From NCBI GenBank assembly GCA_041987425.1, contig JBHIWP010000001.1, positions 1-64,000 on the forward strand: a DNA stretch of 64,000 nucleotides, written 5' to 3'. A model generated the notes under the pieces. It saw only the letters and a program-made list of their open reading frames with translations. It was not told the DNA's origin and did not search any database. This document shows, one piece after another, positions 43,601 to 52,027 of this stretch. The translations under genes and the position numbers were made by a program. Position 1 is the first letter of the stretch, and each line of letters opens with the position of its first letter. Origin of the DNA: Leptofilum sp041987425 (GTDB taxonomy: Bacteria; Chloroflexota; Anaerolineae; Promineifilales; Promineifilaceae).

Positions 43601-46600
43601 ATTATTTGGTTGGCTGTGCCAAACGTATAAGTGATTACCTCACCATCAGGATACGTAATCGTTTGTAAACGGCCGAAATTGTAACCGTAACTGGTTGTAA
43701 ACGTACTGCCATCGATCGTTTTCGTCTCTTGGAGTAACAGGCCGGTTGGATCATACTGCCACACAGTGTGGCCGGAACCATCCCACATTTCGGTACGAGT
43801 GTGATTGGGATACTCAAAGCTAACGGGCGCAGTTTCTGCGATGTCCAAACCCTCGGGGATTGTGTACGATTTGGTTGTCAGCCGACCTAGCACATCGTAT
43901 GCCATCGTTGTTACAACACCGCGCGCATCCGTTTGCGTTTCCAGATTACCCCGCTGGTCATAACTATATAACCAGGTTCCCATATTCGGATCAACCAGTG
44001 ATACCTTACGTCCAAGGCTGTCATAGGTAATCATGGTCTGGTTGCCTGCGTCATCAACGATTTGCAACCTGAGGTCAGACGTATTATCCAGGTAATTGTA
44101 CTGCGTTGTAGTTGTCCCCCCCTCCATAACCGCCGTTATTCTTCCAAACGCATCCAGGCGATACTCCGTTGGTATTCCTTGTGCATCAGTAGCTATAACC
44201 GTTTGCCAATCTGGATAGGCATATTTAATGTGATCCGTGCCAAATTGATCATCCGTGCTATCTCGCGTTTCAACCGTTAACGGCCGTCCTAAAGCATCGT
44301 AAGTCGTGAGCAATTCACGTCGATTCGAGTCATCTGTGTAGGGCAGAGTGTGCATAATCGGGCGGCCCTGACTGTCGTAGGCATAGCCAGTCTTATTTCC
44401 CTCAAGATCTTCCTGATACAATTGTCCCAAACCATTATAGGATTGCACAAGATAATCTGTGCGACCGAAGGAATTAATATTTACCGTTAAACCATTAACT
44501 GCCTCGCTGATGCTATCATCACTGTATGTGTAGGAAACGAAATTGTTTTCTCCAGTTATCAGTTCTGGTCGGCCAAAATCGTCGTAATCATAGTAAGTTT
44601 GCGCTCCCCTCATATCACCCGTTCGCATCGCCAGACCAAAACGCGCATCATAATCAAAAGTCATCTGAGAACCATCTGGGTAGGAAACGACATCGGGAAA
44701 TGTTTGATAGGTAGGATCGTACTGAATAGAGGTAGCATACAAATCAGAGCCTACCCAGCTTTCATCCACATTTCCTAACAAGTCGAAATGACTGTAGGTT
44801 ATAAATGCAGGGCCGCCCGCTGATGAAAGATCCGGTTTTGTTACGGTAACACTTTCTATGGCACTGCTATTTGTATAAAAGACATAGTCATAATCCGTCT
44901 GGGAAACGAGAACTGAACCACCATTGTTGAATTGTTTAACAATAGTGGGGAGGGTGCTATTTAACTGTGAAGCAGTTGGTGGTAAATATTCAATTGCAGT
45001 GATGCGTTCATTATTTTCATCAATTCTGGATACATTACCGTATTCATCGTAGGAGTAACACGTTTGTAACACAGGCGCAGTTGCCCCCATAACCGTTTCA
45101 CTGCACCTAACAACTACTGTCCCATTTCCATCAAGTACGTAGTTAAACGTGGTTGTAGATAGCTCATTTAGAGAGCGATACGGCTGCCCTATTAGAGCAG
45201 AATATGCATAATCCCTGCCGTTTGGATAAGAATAGTATGAACCTAATGAATGATAAGTTGTGGTACTCTCATTTTCAGGGGTAGTAATATTTATTTGTTG
45301 GTGACCCTTAAAACTACCCTCCACGAAAATGGAGCCCCCATAGTTATAGGAGGTTACAAAGACCTCCTGCGAAACCGCATCGTATATAGCGCGTGTCCTA
45401 ACTCGCCAGCGATCCGTGTCTGGTTCTTCACCCTCTATGCTTCCCAGATAATTGTGATATACCCTGGTCGCAGCCATCCACGCCTCGATCTTCTCATATC
45501 CGTATGTCACGCTGCCACCATACCCGTTTGTAACTACTTGTAAATGACCCGTCTCAGCGTAGTTCAAAACGGTTTTGGGTAAGTAACTGGTTTCAGAGGC
45601 TCCATATTCTTGCATGCCTCTCAACATAAGATGGTACTTTTCAGGCCCATAGCCAAAAGGAGTACCTCCTCCTTGTGTATAGTACTCGTAGTTAAACAAA
45701 TAGGTGCGTATACGTTCCCCACCCACATACATCTCAATTGACATAAGTGCGTCGCGCGGGCCATATTCTCCTCCTGGCCCCACATCATGCATTGTAAAAG
45801 GACCAGCATAGTCAGCCCGCCAACCAAAGCTATTGGTTGTTGCAGGATCAGGTTGTCCATAGATGAACTGAATTTCCCGCATACCGAGAGTGGTAGCCAC
45901 GTCATTGCTCGTATACTCAATACTAATTGGCCAGGAAACACTACTTGCAGTTATTTCGGTCATGAAATCATAAACAACATATACATGTTGATCGTAGGTG
46001 ATGTTGATTGTATTGCCATAACTATCCTGGATCTGCTCTAATTCATAGCGATATGCTTGACTTGGAGAAGATGCTGAATGAGGTAAAGAACTAGCCGACT
46101 TTAGAGTAAATCCAAATCGGTATTGCGTGCCATCTTGAGTGGTGACTAACCAGTATTTGCTGTCAACGCCATTATCCCCCCCATCTAGGAATGAAATTTT
46201 CCAATAGGTAGGATGTTCTGTGTAATAGGAAGTAGAAGATCCTTCTTGAATAAGTTTTTCGCTGACGCCGTTAAGATTCAAGTAATAATCTCCGGTGTCT
46301 ACATCCAATTGTATCCAACCCAAACCAGCCAATTCAAAACCATGCCCAACCAGACCGGCTTGCTGATCCAGCAGCGTATCGGCAGCACCGGAATTGTAAA
46401 CGAGGCTCAAATTGGGCTGCACGCCATGAGTACCTGGAGGAACCTGCAGCGGATACTGGTACGTTGCTGCCCCGGTTATCAGATCAACGCCCCCACCGCT
46501 TATACTGGGCAGACGACGTAACGGAGGTGTACCCATACCGTAGTTAGTAGCGACAGCAAACTCAGTAATGTTATCTGTTTCTGCCCACACTTTCCCTTGA

Positions 46601-49179
46601 GCAAAATCTACCGTTGTTGCAACTGGTTGCCAGAGACCCTCATCCTCATTCCAATAGAAAAACAGAATTGAATCAGCTTCATCCTCCGTTAGATCATATT
46701 GCTCGATATCGAGTTCAAGGGTAACGGGTTGGGCAAACTGCGTCACTGGCTCTCCAGTCAGCTCGGAAGTAGCGCTCACATCAAATCGGTTAAGGTTCCC
46801 ACTATTTTGGGCTACCGCAGCCTGAAAAGGTACGTGTTCAACAATTAGCGTTTGGGTTATGGCCGTTTCAGGGAAAGTGAGCTGCAAATCCCCTTGAGCC
46901 GAAACTACTGTTTGTTCACCAGCCCCCGCGACAACCGTGTTTGTTACAATAACTGTCTCCTCTAGTCCAAGCTCGATTGCCACGTCATCATCCCTAGCTT
47001 GCAAGACAGAAATGTAATCGGTATATCCAAAGGTAACCTCCATAGTGTCCGTTGTAACGGCTGTAAGCGTGACCTCATATAAACCAGGGGCTTCATAGGT
47101 ATGACTGGTTTGCGTCAACGTTTCGGTCACCGTAATGCCGTCGCCAAAGCTCCAAATATGTGAATCTGCCGAAGGTGCTACCTCGCTGGTAAACGTAACC
47201 GCTTCGGTCAGCCAAACCTGACGTACGTCCGCACTAAACAGAACGGTCGGGGTAACAACGCTGCTCCCAATCACCTCGGTAATAATATGACTCTCTGTTA
47301 GCGCTGGGGCAGTTAATTTAGGAGGTTTTGGTACTACTGCATTACCATAATAAAGCCAATAGCTTGTATTACTTTTTGTGAGCGGTGCCTGCAAAGCAAA
47401 TGTAATCGTTGCTGTAGGGGAAATAACGGAACTAGTCTGCGTTGGTACAAGAGACCAGTTTTCTCCATTCCAGAACGTAATTCGCAGATCTTGGCCATTC
47501 TCCTGTAACTTACCTTCGTTAATTAGAAGGTCGGTATCACTTATAGTGGCTGTTACGGTATTATTTACAATATCATAAATGATAGGTACGGAGGGTGTCA
47601 TAGTTAAGGGTCGTCGATAAGTGAAATCATCGTTCCACCAAACGGGTGGCCCATTATCAATTTCTTCTGTAATTGTGATTAATGTGGAGGCGGACAGCTG
47701 ACTCACAGAATTACTGGCAGTAAGTGTCGCAGTATACGTACCAGCAACTGTGAATATATGACCAACGCTGCTTTTGCTGCCACTGTCCTCAACGGTGCCA
47801 TCTCCAAAGTCCCAGCTATAGACTACATTCGTTCCGCCCGTAATAGAGGCCCACAATAAAGTCGAATCCCCTGGCATGGTTGGGCTGTCATTAAATATTT
47901 CTAAGTCAGTAATGAATTCGTCGCTTGTTGGTGTGGGCGACGGGGTCCATGTTGGCGTAGCTGTTGCCGTATCCGTTGGTGTTGGGGTCAAAGTCGGGGT
48001 TGGCCCACCACCAGTCTGTACAATAAGCTCCGGAGAATTAGCCGCCTCTCTGCTGGCAAAGGTAAGTCGAACAGAGGGATCAGTTGTACTAAAGCTTAAA
48101 TTAACCAGTCCTTCCTCGCTAATGTATGACGTTATATCAATATCTGTCCAAGCATCTGCACTTACAACCCCAGATGAGTTAATCGTGCTGCCTAAGGCTG
48201 GTGCCGAATCATAGGTAATGCTGTTTTCCTGCCAACTGTTGTCTGCTACTTCTTTGACATCAATCCCAGTCGATGAAGTCTCAAGCGAGTACAATCTTAG
48301 CGTAGCCGACACAACAGGTCCGTCCAGGCCTTGTACATCAAACTGGAGATAGCTGGTGATTTCTGGTGAAGAGTCGGCAATTAGTGTTTGTATGAAACCA
48401 TAATTCGTGGTAGATCGATTGCTCAAAACGGCCGCATCTGCCACAGGATTAAACGTAAAGGTGCTGCCTCCCCCCGGAAGTGGTGTTAGCGACGCAGTCG
48501 CTGTGGGCGTGATTGATGCAGTGGCTGTCGCCGTATTGGTTGGTGTAGCCGTCGGTCCATCTGTGGCGGTTGGCGTAGGCGTGGCCGTGTTCGTAGCGGT
48601 TGGCGTGCTGGTCGGCGTTGCCCCTGCAGCTGTCTCGATGAGCAGCTCTGGGGAATTCGGTGAATCCTTGGTGCGAAAGCGTATCGGATTACCGCTGGTA
48701 GTGGTAAGCCCAAAACTGTACAAACCATCGCCGGTTATATAGTTGGTGACGTCTATCTCCGTCCAGCTGTTGGTCGTTACCACTCCGGAGGTATTAATGA
48801 CAGAACCCATCGTCGGTGCATTATTGTAAGTAACGGCCGTTTCATTCCAGCTATTATCGGCCACCGCGTGGACATCAAAGCCAGTCGTGTTATTGCTGCC
48901 CATAAACAGCCGCAGCGTGGCGCTGGTAACCGGACTATCCAGATTTTGCACATCGAACCGCACGTACCCGCGCTGCTCCGGTGTGGCATCCATCCAGATT
49001 AGAGAACTGGTACCAAAATTGGCAGTCGGACTATCAGCGTCCACATAGGTATCGGCCACCGGGAAGAATGTGTAGTTTGTCGCTACAGCGGCGGAACTTG
49101 TCGTCAGAATGGTGAAAACAGCAATAATACATAGAACGGTTAAGAACAATATGCGGCGGATAGAAAATCGGTTTGTCAT
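40672..49179 (-). CDS. Giant secreted Rhs/YD-repeat polymorphic toxin with beta-propeller-like insertion
   Basis: A 2835-residue protein. Residues 1-33 are a signal peptide. Two DNRLRE-type beta domains (~35-185, ~235-395) are each followed by a Thr/Pro linker; then a PKD domain (~421-505, YSWDFGDGT), a DUF2341-like domain (~513-640) and a second PKD (~646-735, HIWSFGDG). From ~890 an SpvB/TcaC-like start (SISGGGVDLITGAATYQYPL) leads into YD repeats (~1370-2060, for example YDEYGNVSRIDENN). Residues ~2075-2450 are a sialidase/BNR-like propeller (SQDGGASWGAPEAVSEA) placed inside the YD shell. The Rhs core ends at RWYDPALGRPLQPN (~2553) and a 265-residue tip follows, with a glycine-rich hydrophobic tail. 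Rhs shells enclose and release a C-terminal toxin; the tip activity is unknown, and a membrane-active toxin is only a guess. Confidence 0.9.
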   Translation of the reverse strand: MTNRFSIRRILFLTVLCIIAVFTILTTSSAAVATNYTFFPVADTYVDADSPTANFGTSSLIWMDATPEQRGYVRFDVQNLDSPVTSATLRLFMGSNNTTGFDVHAVADNSWNETAVTYNNAPTMGSVINTSGVVTTNSWTEIDVTNYITGDGLYSFGLTTTSGNPIRFRTKDSPNSPELLIETAAGATPTSTPTATNTATPTPTATDGPTATPTNTATATASITPTATASLTPLPGGGSTFTFNPVADAAVLSNRSTTNYGFIQTLIADSSPEITSYLQFDVQGLDGPVVSATLRLYSLETSSTGIDVKEVADNSWQENSITYDSAPALGSTINSSGVVSADAWTDIDITSYISEEGLVNLSFSTTDPSVRLTFASREAANSPELIVQTGGGPTPTLTPTPTDTATATPTWTPSPTPTSDEFITDLEIFNDSPTMPGDSTLLWASITGGTNVVYSWDFGDGTVEDSGSKSSVGHIFTVAGTYTATLTASNSVSQLSASTLITITEEIDNGPPVWWNDDFTYRRPLTMTPSVPIIYDIVNNTVTATISDTDLLINEGKLQENGQDLRITFWNGENWSLVPTQTSSVISPTATITFALQAPLTKSNTSYWLYYGNAVVPKPPKLTAPALTESHIITEVIGSSVVTPTVLFSADVRQVWLTEAVTFTSEVAPSADSHIWSFGDGITVTETLTQTSHTYEAPGLYEVTLTAVTTDTMEVTFGYTDYISVLQARDDDVAIELGLEETVIVTNTVVAGAGEQTVVSAQGDLQLTFPETAITQTLIVEHVPFQAAVAQNSGNLNRFDVSATSELTGEPVTQFAQPVTLELDIEQYDLTEDEADSILFFYWNEDEGLWQPVATTVDFAQGKVWAETDNITEFAVATNYGMGTPPLRRLPSISGGGVDLITGAATYQYPLQVPPGTHGVQPNLSLVYNSGAADTLLDQQAGLVGHGFELAGLGWIQLDVDTGDYYLNLNGVSEKLIQEGSSTSYYTEHPTYWKISFLDGGDNGVDSKYWLVTTQDGTQYRFGFTLKSASSLPHSASSPSQAYRYELEQIQDSYGNTINITYDQHVYVVYDFMTEITASSVSWPISIEYTSNDVATTLGMREIQFIYGQPDPATTNSFGWRADYAGPFTMHDVGPGGEYGPRDALMSIEMYVGGERIRTYLFNYEYYTQGGGTPFGYGPEKYHLMLRGMQEYGASETSYLPKTVLNYAETGHLQVVTNGYGGSVTYGYEKIEAWMAATRVYHNYLGSIEGEEPDTDRWRVRTRAIYDAVSQEVFVTSYNYGGSIFVEGSFKGHQQINITTPENESTTTYHSLGSYYSYPNGRDYAYSALIGQPYRSLNELSTTTFNYVLDGNGTVVVRCSETVMGATAPVLQTCYSYDEYGNVSRIDENNERITAIEYLPPTASQLNSTLPTIVKQFNNGGSVLVSQTDYDYVFYTNSSAIESVTVTKPDLSSAGGPAFITYSHFDLLGNVDESWVGSDLYATSIQYDPTYQTFPDVVSYPDGSQMTFDYDARFGLAMRTGDMRGAQTYYDYDDFGRPELITGENNFVSYTYSDDSISEAVNGLTVNINSFGRTDYLVQSYNGLGQLYQEDLEGNKTGYAYDSQGRPIMHTLPYTDDSNRRELLTTYDALGRPLTVETRDSTDDQFGTDHIKYAYPDWQTVIATDAQGIPTEYRLDAFGRITAVMEGGTTTTQYNYLDNTSDLRLQIVDDAGNQTMITYDSLGRKVSLVDPNMGTWLYSYDQRGNLETQTDARGVVTTMAYDVLGRLTTKSYTIPEGLDIAETAPVSFEYPNHTRTEMWDGSGHTVWQYDPTGLLLQETKTIDGSTFTTSYGYNFGRLQTITYPDGEVITYTFGTANQIIGLVGEDTYLANATYDALGQVQLWDLGGVATQLIQYNATTFRPAFVETTNVNSEVVQDLELFFDKVGRLDWWTDNSQATSLWLNPTYDGLNRLDSIDSNDAAFQQNYEYDAVGNLTDRNGLAFTYGLGERPHLPGTDSEGTEYEYDENGNLVSRLFVDNTIVNYTYDAENRLTQVVSDTVDSVITTTLTYDGNGQLVLQNSGEAQSKLFVNEFMQGTSSDSSGANLSNSSEWSEMPSIAMNGDIPYFVWAEEGDILFYRLDDPAITSPVTIVEETTTANENLTHSYPSITIGTDGTIHVVWNSYLSQVSPYEYLGSDVYYSYSQDGGASWGAPEAVSEAFDIRDYETGPDLWDYLLNAKAHVVTDNENNVHVMWTHNWKPDRDPNSPFGLKTLHRVRLASGSWGDDILILGESDLGSGWVEHNMINGAANAVYAFLHETDSDSSLTHYRIWEDGFWGASQEYVGTVSETAIDELGTIHTLLFDHGSVPVSYLYKTSEAATWSEPEQVGDGFLEGAKLVVSGDGVVNLVYFIYEDETSPAPYSMYYTVRLTENEWTSARNVYAAPSFSWPNAHLVAQGDTLHFVYEYYDWTYQDVLYAHTGSFALEDVVKNYFVGGQQVATRTGNGALYYHLNDPSGTSLLLLDENGDEAGQMVYDAFGGVLTSTMPLAVSDALPGVPDAVTGLVHLGRGRWYDPALGRPLQPNPAGGPPTVPQALNRYTATPLGQPGVFQAAQTNPVGQIIQSSFNQVPGLLAGPPTTAVALHLWAQTIYKSIPSGFGVVQLQGTVRSLRFLDDSFTTVSTRLADGWFSRPFSFFFKGSRMRTAIGRAYIGDTADEIIQFQARLGQRGITARLLSREFDEVIDVAATSASRSVAKGLGEVIGVGIGGLFNAGIQFAYDYDNPYLTGSQKFQRAGVSGIAGGVAGGIGLAAAGVWGGPVGLGVAFTLGVVLELEVVPWVFEKIGAIPTRNLSTLASP

Positions 49180-49491
49180 TAGAGACCCCCATAAAATTAA
49201 AAAGCTTTACAACACTAAATGTCATTCGGCCGTTTTTTCTGACAAAATTGCTCAAATTGGTCTGTTTACGCCAGGAACAAGGCGTAGCAAAGCAAAGTGA
49301 CAAACCGACTATTCTTCAGATCTGAACGACAAGGGCGAGGGGTGAGAACGAAAACGCAGCGACACGGATTCGGTGTCGTAACGGAGAATCTCGAAGCAAA
49401 TTTAGATTCGGAGTTTGGACAAATCTTTCTAAATGATGAAAGACAATATTGGAAGGCGCTGAGAGGAAGCCGCGCTAATTATCAGGGAAGG
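49180..49491. other. Gene-free region upstream of the Rhs gene
   Basis: These 312 bp separate the Rhs start codon from the end of the C-PCP-TE gene at 49492. GGGGGTC lies before the Rhs ATG. No gene, long inverted repeat or clear promoter pair was recognised. Confidence 0.55.
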
Positions 49492-51999
49492 CTATTCAGC
49501 GGCCAGGGCGGCCGTAACGGCCGTAGCCAGAGCCTGTACGTGCGGCTCGTCTACTAACTGATTGTGGTTGCCAGCAAGGGAATGCACCACGACCTTTTGC
49601 GCCACGCGCTGCCAGCCCATAAGGGGGTCTTTGGTGTCGCGGTAGATGTCGCGGTAGCCATCGCTGGATTTAAAGAGGGTGACCGTGCCCGGATAGAAGG
49701 TAGGTACGTAGCAAAAGTAGGCGCGATTGTTGATCAGGGTGATTTTTTGTACCCGCGCGTCTTCTTGCTCTTGCGGGTTGCCCACGGCCGTTTTCCCCCG
49801 CTGCTGTGTTACCTTCCGCGACAAACGATTCTTTTGATTGGCCATCATCTGGCGAAAGCCGACCCAGAAGCGATGGCGGTTTTTGATAAACAGCATTTGC
49901 TCGCGTTCAGGTGAGAAGCGCAGCATGCGGGCCGTGAGTTTGGTCGCCAGGCGCACCCACCGCAGCACGGGATGCTGTGCCGGGGTGTCGATAATGCCCA
50001 CGAAGCAAACATCATGACCCCGCGCCGTGAGCTGCTGGGCCATCTCAAAGGCTACGGCGCCCCCCATTGAGTAGCCGCCCAGCTGGTAGGGGCCTTCTGG
50101 CTGATGGGTCAGCAAGGCTTCTACATAGTGGGCCGCCATTTCTTCAATTGAGGGATACGGCCGTGTCTTGCCGTCTAATCCCTTGGCCTGAAATGCATAA
50201 ACGGGCTGCGTATCCGGCAGCCGACGGGCCAGCTTGGTGAAGACAAGCACGTGCCCCCCGCCGCCATGCACCAGGTAAAGCGGCTTTACCCCGGCAGCCC
50301 CTTCCTGAATTTGAACCAGCGTAGGCCACGCTTCTGCCCCGGACTGCTGGCGCAAAATGTCGGCCAGCTGGGCGATGGTGCCCGCATTGACCAATGTAGC
50401 CAGCGGCAGGTATTGGCCGGTAAGCTTTTCGATGTCGGCAAACAGGTTCATGGCCTGCCATGAGGTGCCGCCCAAGTCGAAATAGTTGTCATGAATGCCT
50501 ATGCGGGAAAGCCCCAGCACCTCTTCCCACAAATTTTTCAGATCTAGCTCCAGCCGGTCACGCGGGGGCACGTACCTAGTTTGTTTCGGACCAATGGCTG
50601 GGGTCTCATTTTCTATGGGCGCGACGGCCGTGTGCAGCGCCGACCAGGGCAGGGCTATCTGCGCCAGAGGCTGCTCTACGTCTGCTAAAAAGGCATCAAG
50701 CAGGCGGTTGAACATCTGTACGGCCGTTTCTTGCTGCACGTCGCTAAAGATATCGTTGTGAAAATCAAACTTCAGCACCAGCACGCCGCTGCCTTCAAAA
50801 TCATGAACGTGCAGGGCAAAGCTGTCGCTGCTGTGGCCGGTTCCCAGATGCCTGTACCTTATCGCCTGGCCGTCAAAGGTCAGCAACGGCCGTGTATGGT
50901 AGTTAAACATCAGGTCGTGGGCCTTGTTCTTCAATGAAATGCTGGAGCCATGCTGGGCAAAGCGCATGGCGCCCCGAGTTTGCTGCTTCAATTTTTGCAC
51001 CAGAGAAGCCAGCGTTTCTTCCTGTTCAATGTCCACCACAAAGGGACAAAGCTCCATGAGCAGGCCAATGGTCTGCCGAAACGCCTGGGTTGGCCGGTTG
51101 TGCATGGGAGCCAAAAAGGTAAGCCGCTCGTTGCCGGTGAGATGGTGCACCAGGGCAAAGAAAAGCGCAGCCAGCAAATTAAACATGGTCAATTCGACTG
51201 TCAAATCCCGAAATTCAGCCTGCTCGGCCATCGCCTTTAATTTGGCCGTTCGCTCTTCATCCAGGTTGAACTCTACCCGGGTAGCGTGGCTGCTTTTTTT
51301 GCTGGCGGATTGGCTAAAGAAGCGCAAGGGCTGCACGGTCTTGTCTAGCTTTTGCTGCCAATGCCGCTCCGCGCGTTCAAACTGGGGAGAATCCCGATAG
51401 GCGCGCTCAACGTCGCAATACTTTTGAAAAGGAATAATGGGCAGTAAAGCATGCGCTCCATCGGGATAAATGAAGCTTTTATAAATGCGAGCAATGACGC
51501 GATAGACGTAAAACGCAGAAACGGCGTCGGCAATGAGGTGATGCTGGTTTTGCAGCCAGAGATAGGCTTCCGGGCCAACTTTTGCCAGGGCAAACTGCAC
51601 CAGAGCCGTAAATGGATCAAAGGGTGTGGCGGCCACCTGGTACAGCCATTTTTGCGCCGCCTCGTGTGGATTCTCTTCAGCGGAAAAATCCTTAATCTTT
51701 ATCGGCGCTATAGCCTGGGGCTGGACAACCTGCTGGGGCACGCCATCGACCACCTGAATAATGGTGCGCAGCGCCTCGCTTTGGTCCATGGCCGACTGTA
51801 CGGCCGCACAAAACAGTTCTACGTCCAGGGCCCGGGGAATATCGAAAAGCAGCGGGGCGGCATACAGCGGCACGTCTGGCCGCATCTGGTAGCCTGTCCA
51901 GTAGAGCATCTGCATGCGCGTCAGGTTAGAACGGGCATACAGATCACCTGCTATTTCTTTTTCTGATACGGCCGTTGCTTTCGTCAAATTCGCTTGCAT
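49492..51999 (-). CDS. Stand-alone C-PCP-TE protein 1 (no adenylation domain)
   Basis: An 835-residue protein. Residues ~22-455 are a condensation-superfamily domain with active-site NQHHLIADAVS (~153). Residues ~475-540 are a peptidyl carrier domain (YFDLGGTSWQAM). Residues ~550-830 are a type I thioesterase with nucleophile GGYSMGG (~640), acid GIIDTPA and base GNHNQLVDEPH. The second half of the motif is HHxxxDA instead of HHxxxDG. No adenylation domain is present, so the carrier must be loaded by a separate enzyme or the C domain must use free substrates. It is a paralog of the gene 28 bp upstream; both begin MQA. The pair could condense the pyrrolyl group from the free carrier protein with an amine, then release it. 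Confidence 0.9.
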   Translation of the reverse strand: MQANLTKATAVSEKEIAGDLYARSNLTRMQMLYWTGYQMRPDVPLYAAPLLFDIPRALDVELFCAAVQSAMDQSEALRTIIQVVDGVPQQVVQPQAIAPIKIKDFSAEENPHEAAQKWLYQVAATPFDPFTALVQFALAKVGPEAYLWLQNQHHLIADAVSAFYVYRVIARIYKSFIYPDGAHALLPIIPFQKYCDVERAYRDSPQFERAERHWQQKLDKTVQPLRFFSQSASKKSSHATRVEFNLDEERTAKLKAMAEQAEFRDLTVELTMFNLLAALFFALVHHLTGNERLTFLAPMHNRPTQAFRQTIGLLMELCPFVVDIEQEETLASLVQKLKQQTRGAMRFAQHGSSISLKNKAHDLMFNYHTRPLLTFDGQAIRYRHLGTGHSSDSFALHVHDFEGSGVLVLKFDFHNDIFSDVQQETAVQMFNRLLDAFLADVEQPLAQIALPWSALHTAVAPIENETPAIGPKQTRYVPPRDRLELDLKNLWEEVLGLSRIGIHDNYFDLGGTSWQAMNLFADIEKLTGQYLPLATLVNAGTIAQLADILRQQSGAEAWPTLVQIQEGAAGVKPLYLVHGGGGHVLVFTKLARRLPDTQPVYAFQAKGLDGKTRPYPSIEEMAAHYVEALLTHQPEGPYQLGGYSMGGAVAFEMAQQLTARGHDVCFVGIIDTPAQHPVLRWVRLATKLTARMLRFSPEREQMLFIKNRHRFWVGFRQMMANQKNRLSRKVTQQRGKTAVGNPQEQEDARVQKITLINNRAYFCYVPTFYPGTVTLFKSSDGYRDIYRDTKDPLMGWQRVAQKVVVHSLAGNHNQLVDEPHVQALATAVTAALAAE

Positions 52000-52027
52000 T
52001 CCCAGATCGCCTCTAAGTTTCCAAACT

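Noticed and set aside
48480..48620. Thr/Pro-rich low-complexity DNA as a tandem repeat or CRISPR-like array
   Set aside because: The repetition comes from codons of the Thr/Pro linker in the Rhs protein; there are no regular spacers or palindromic repeats.
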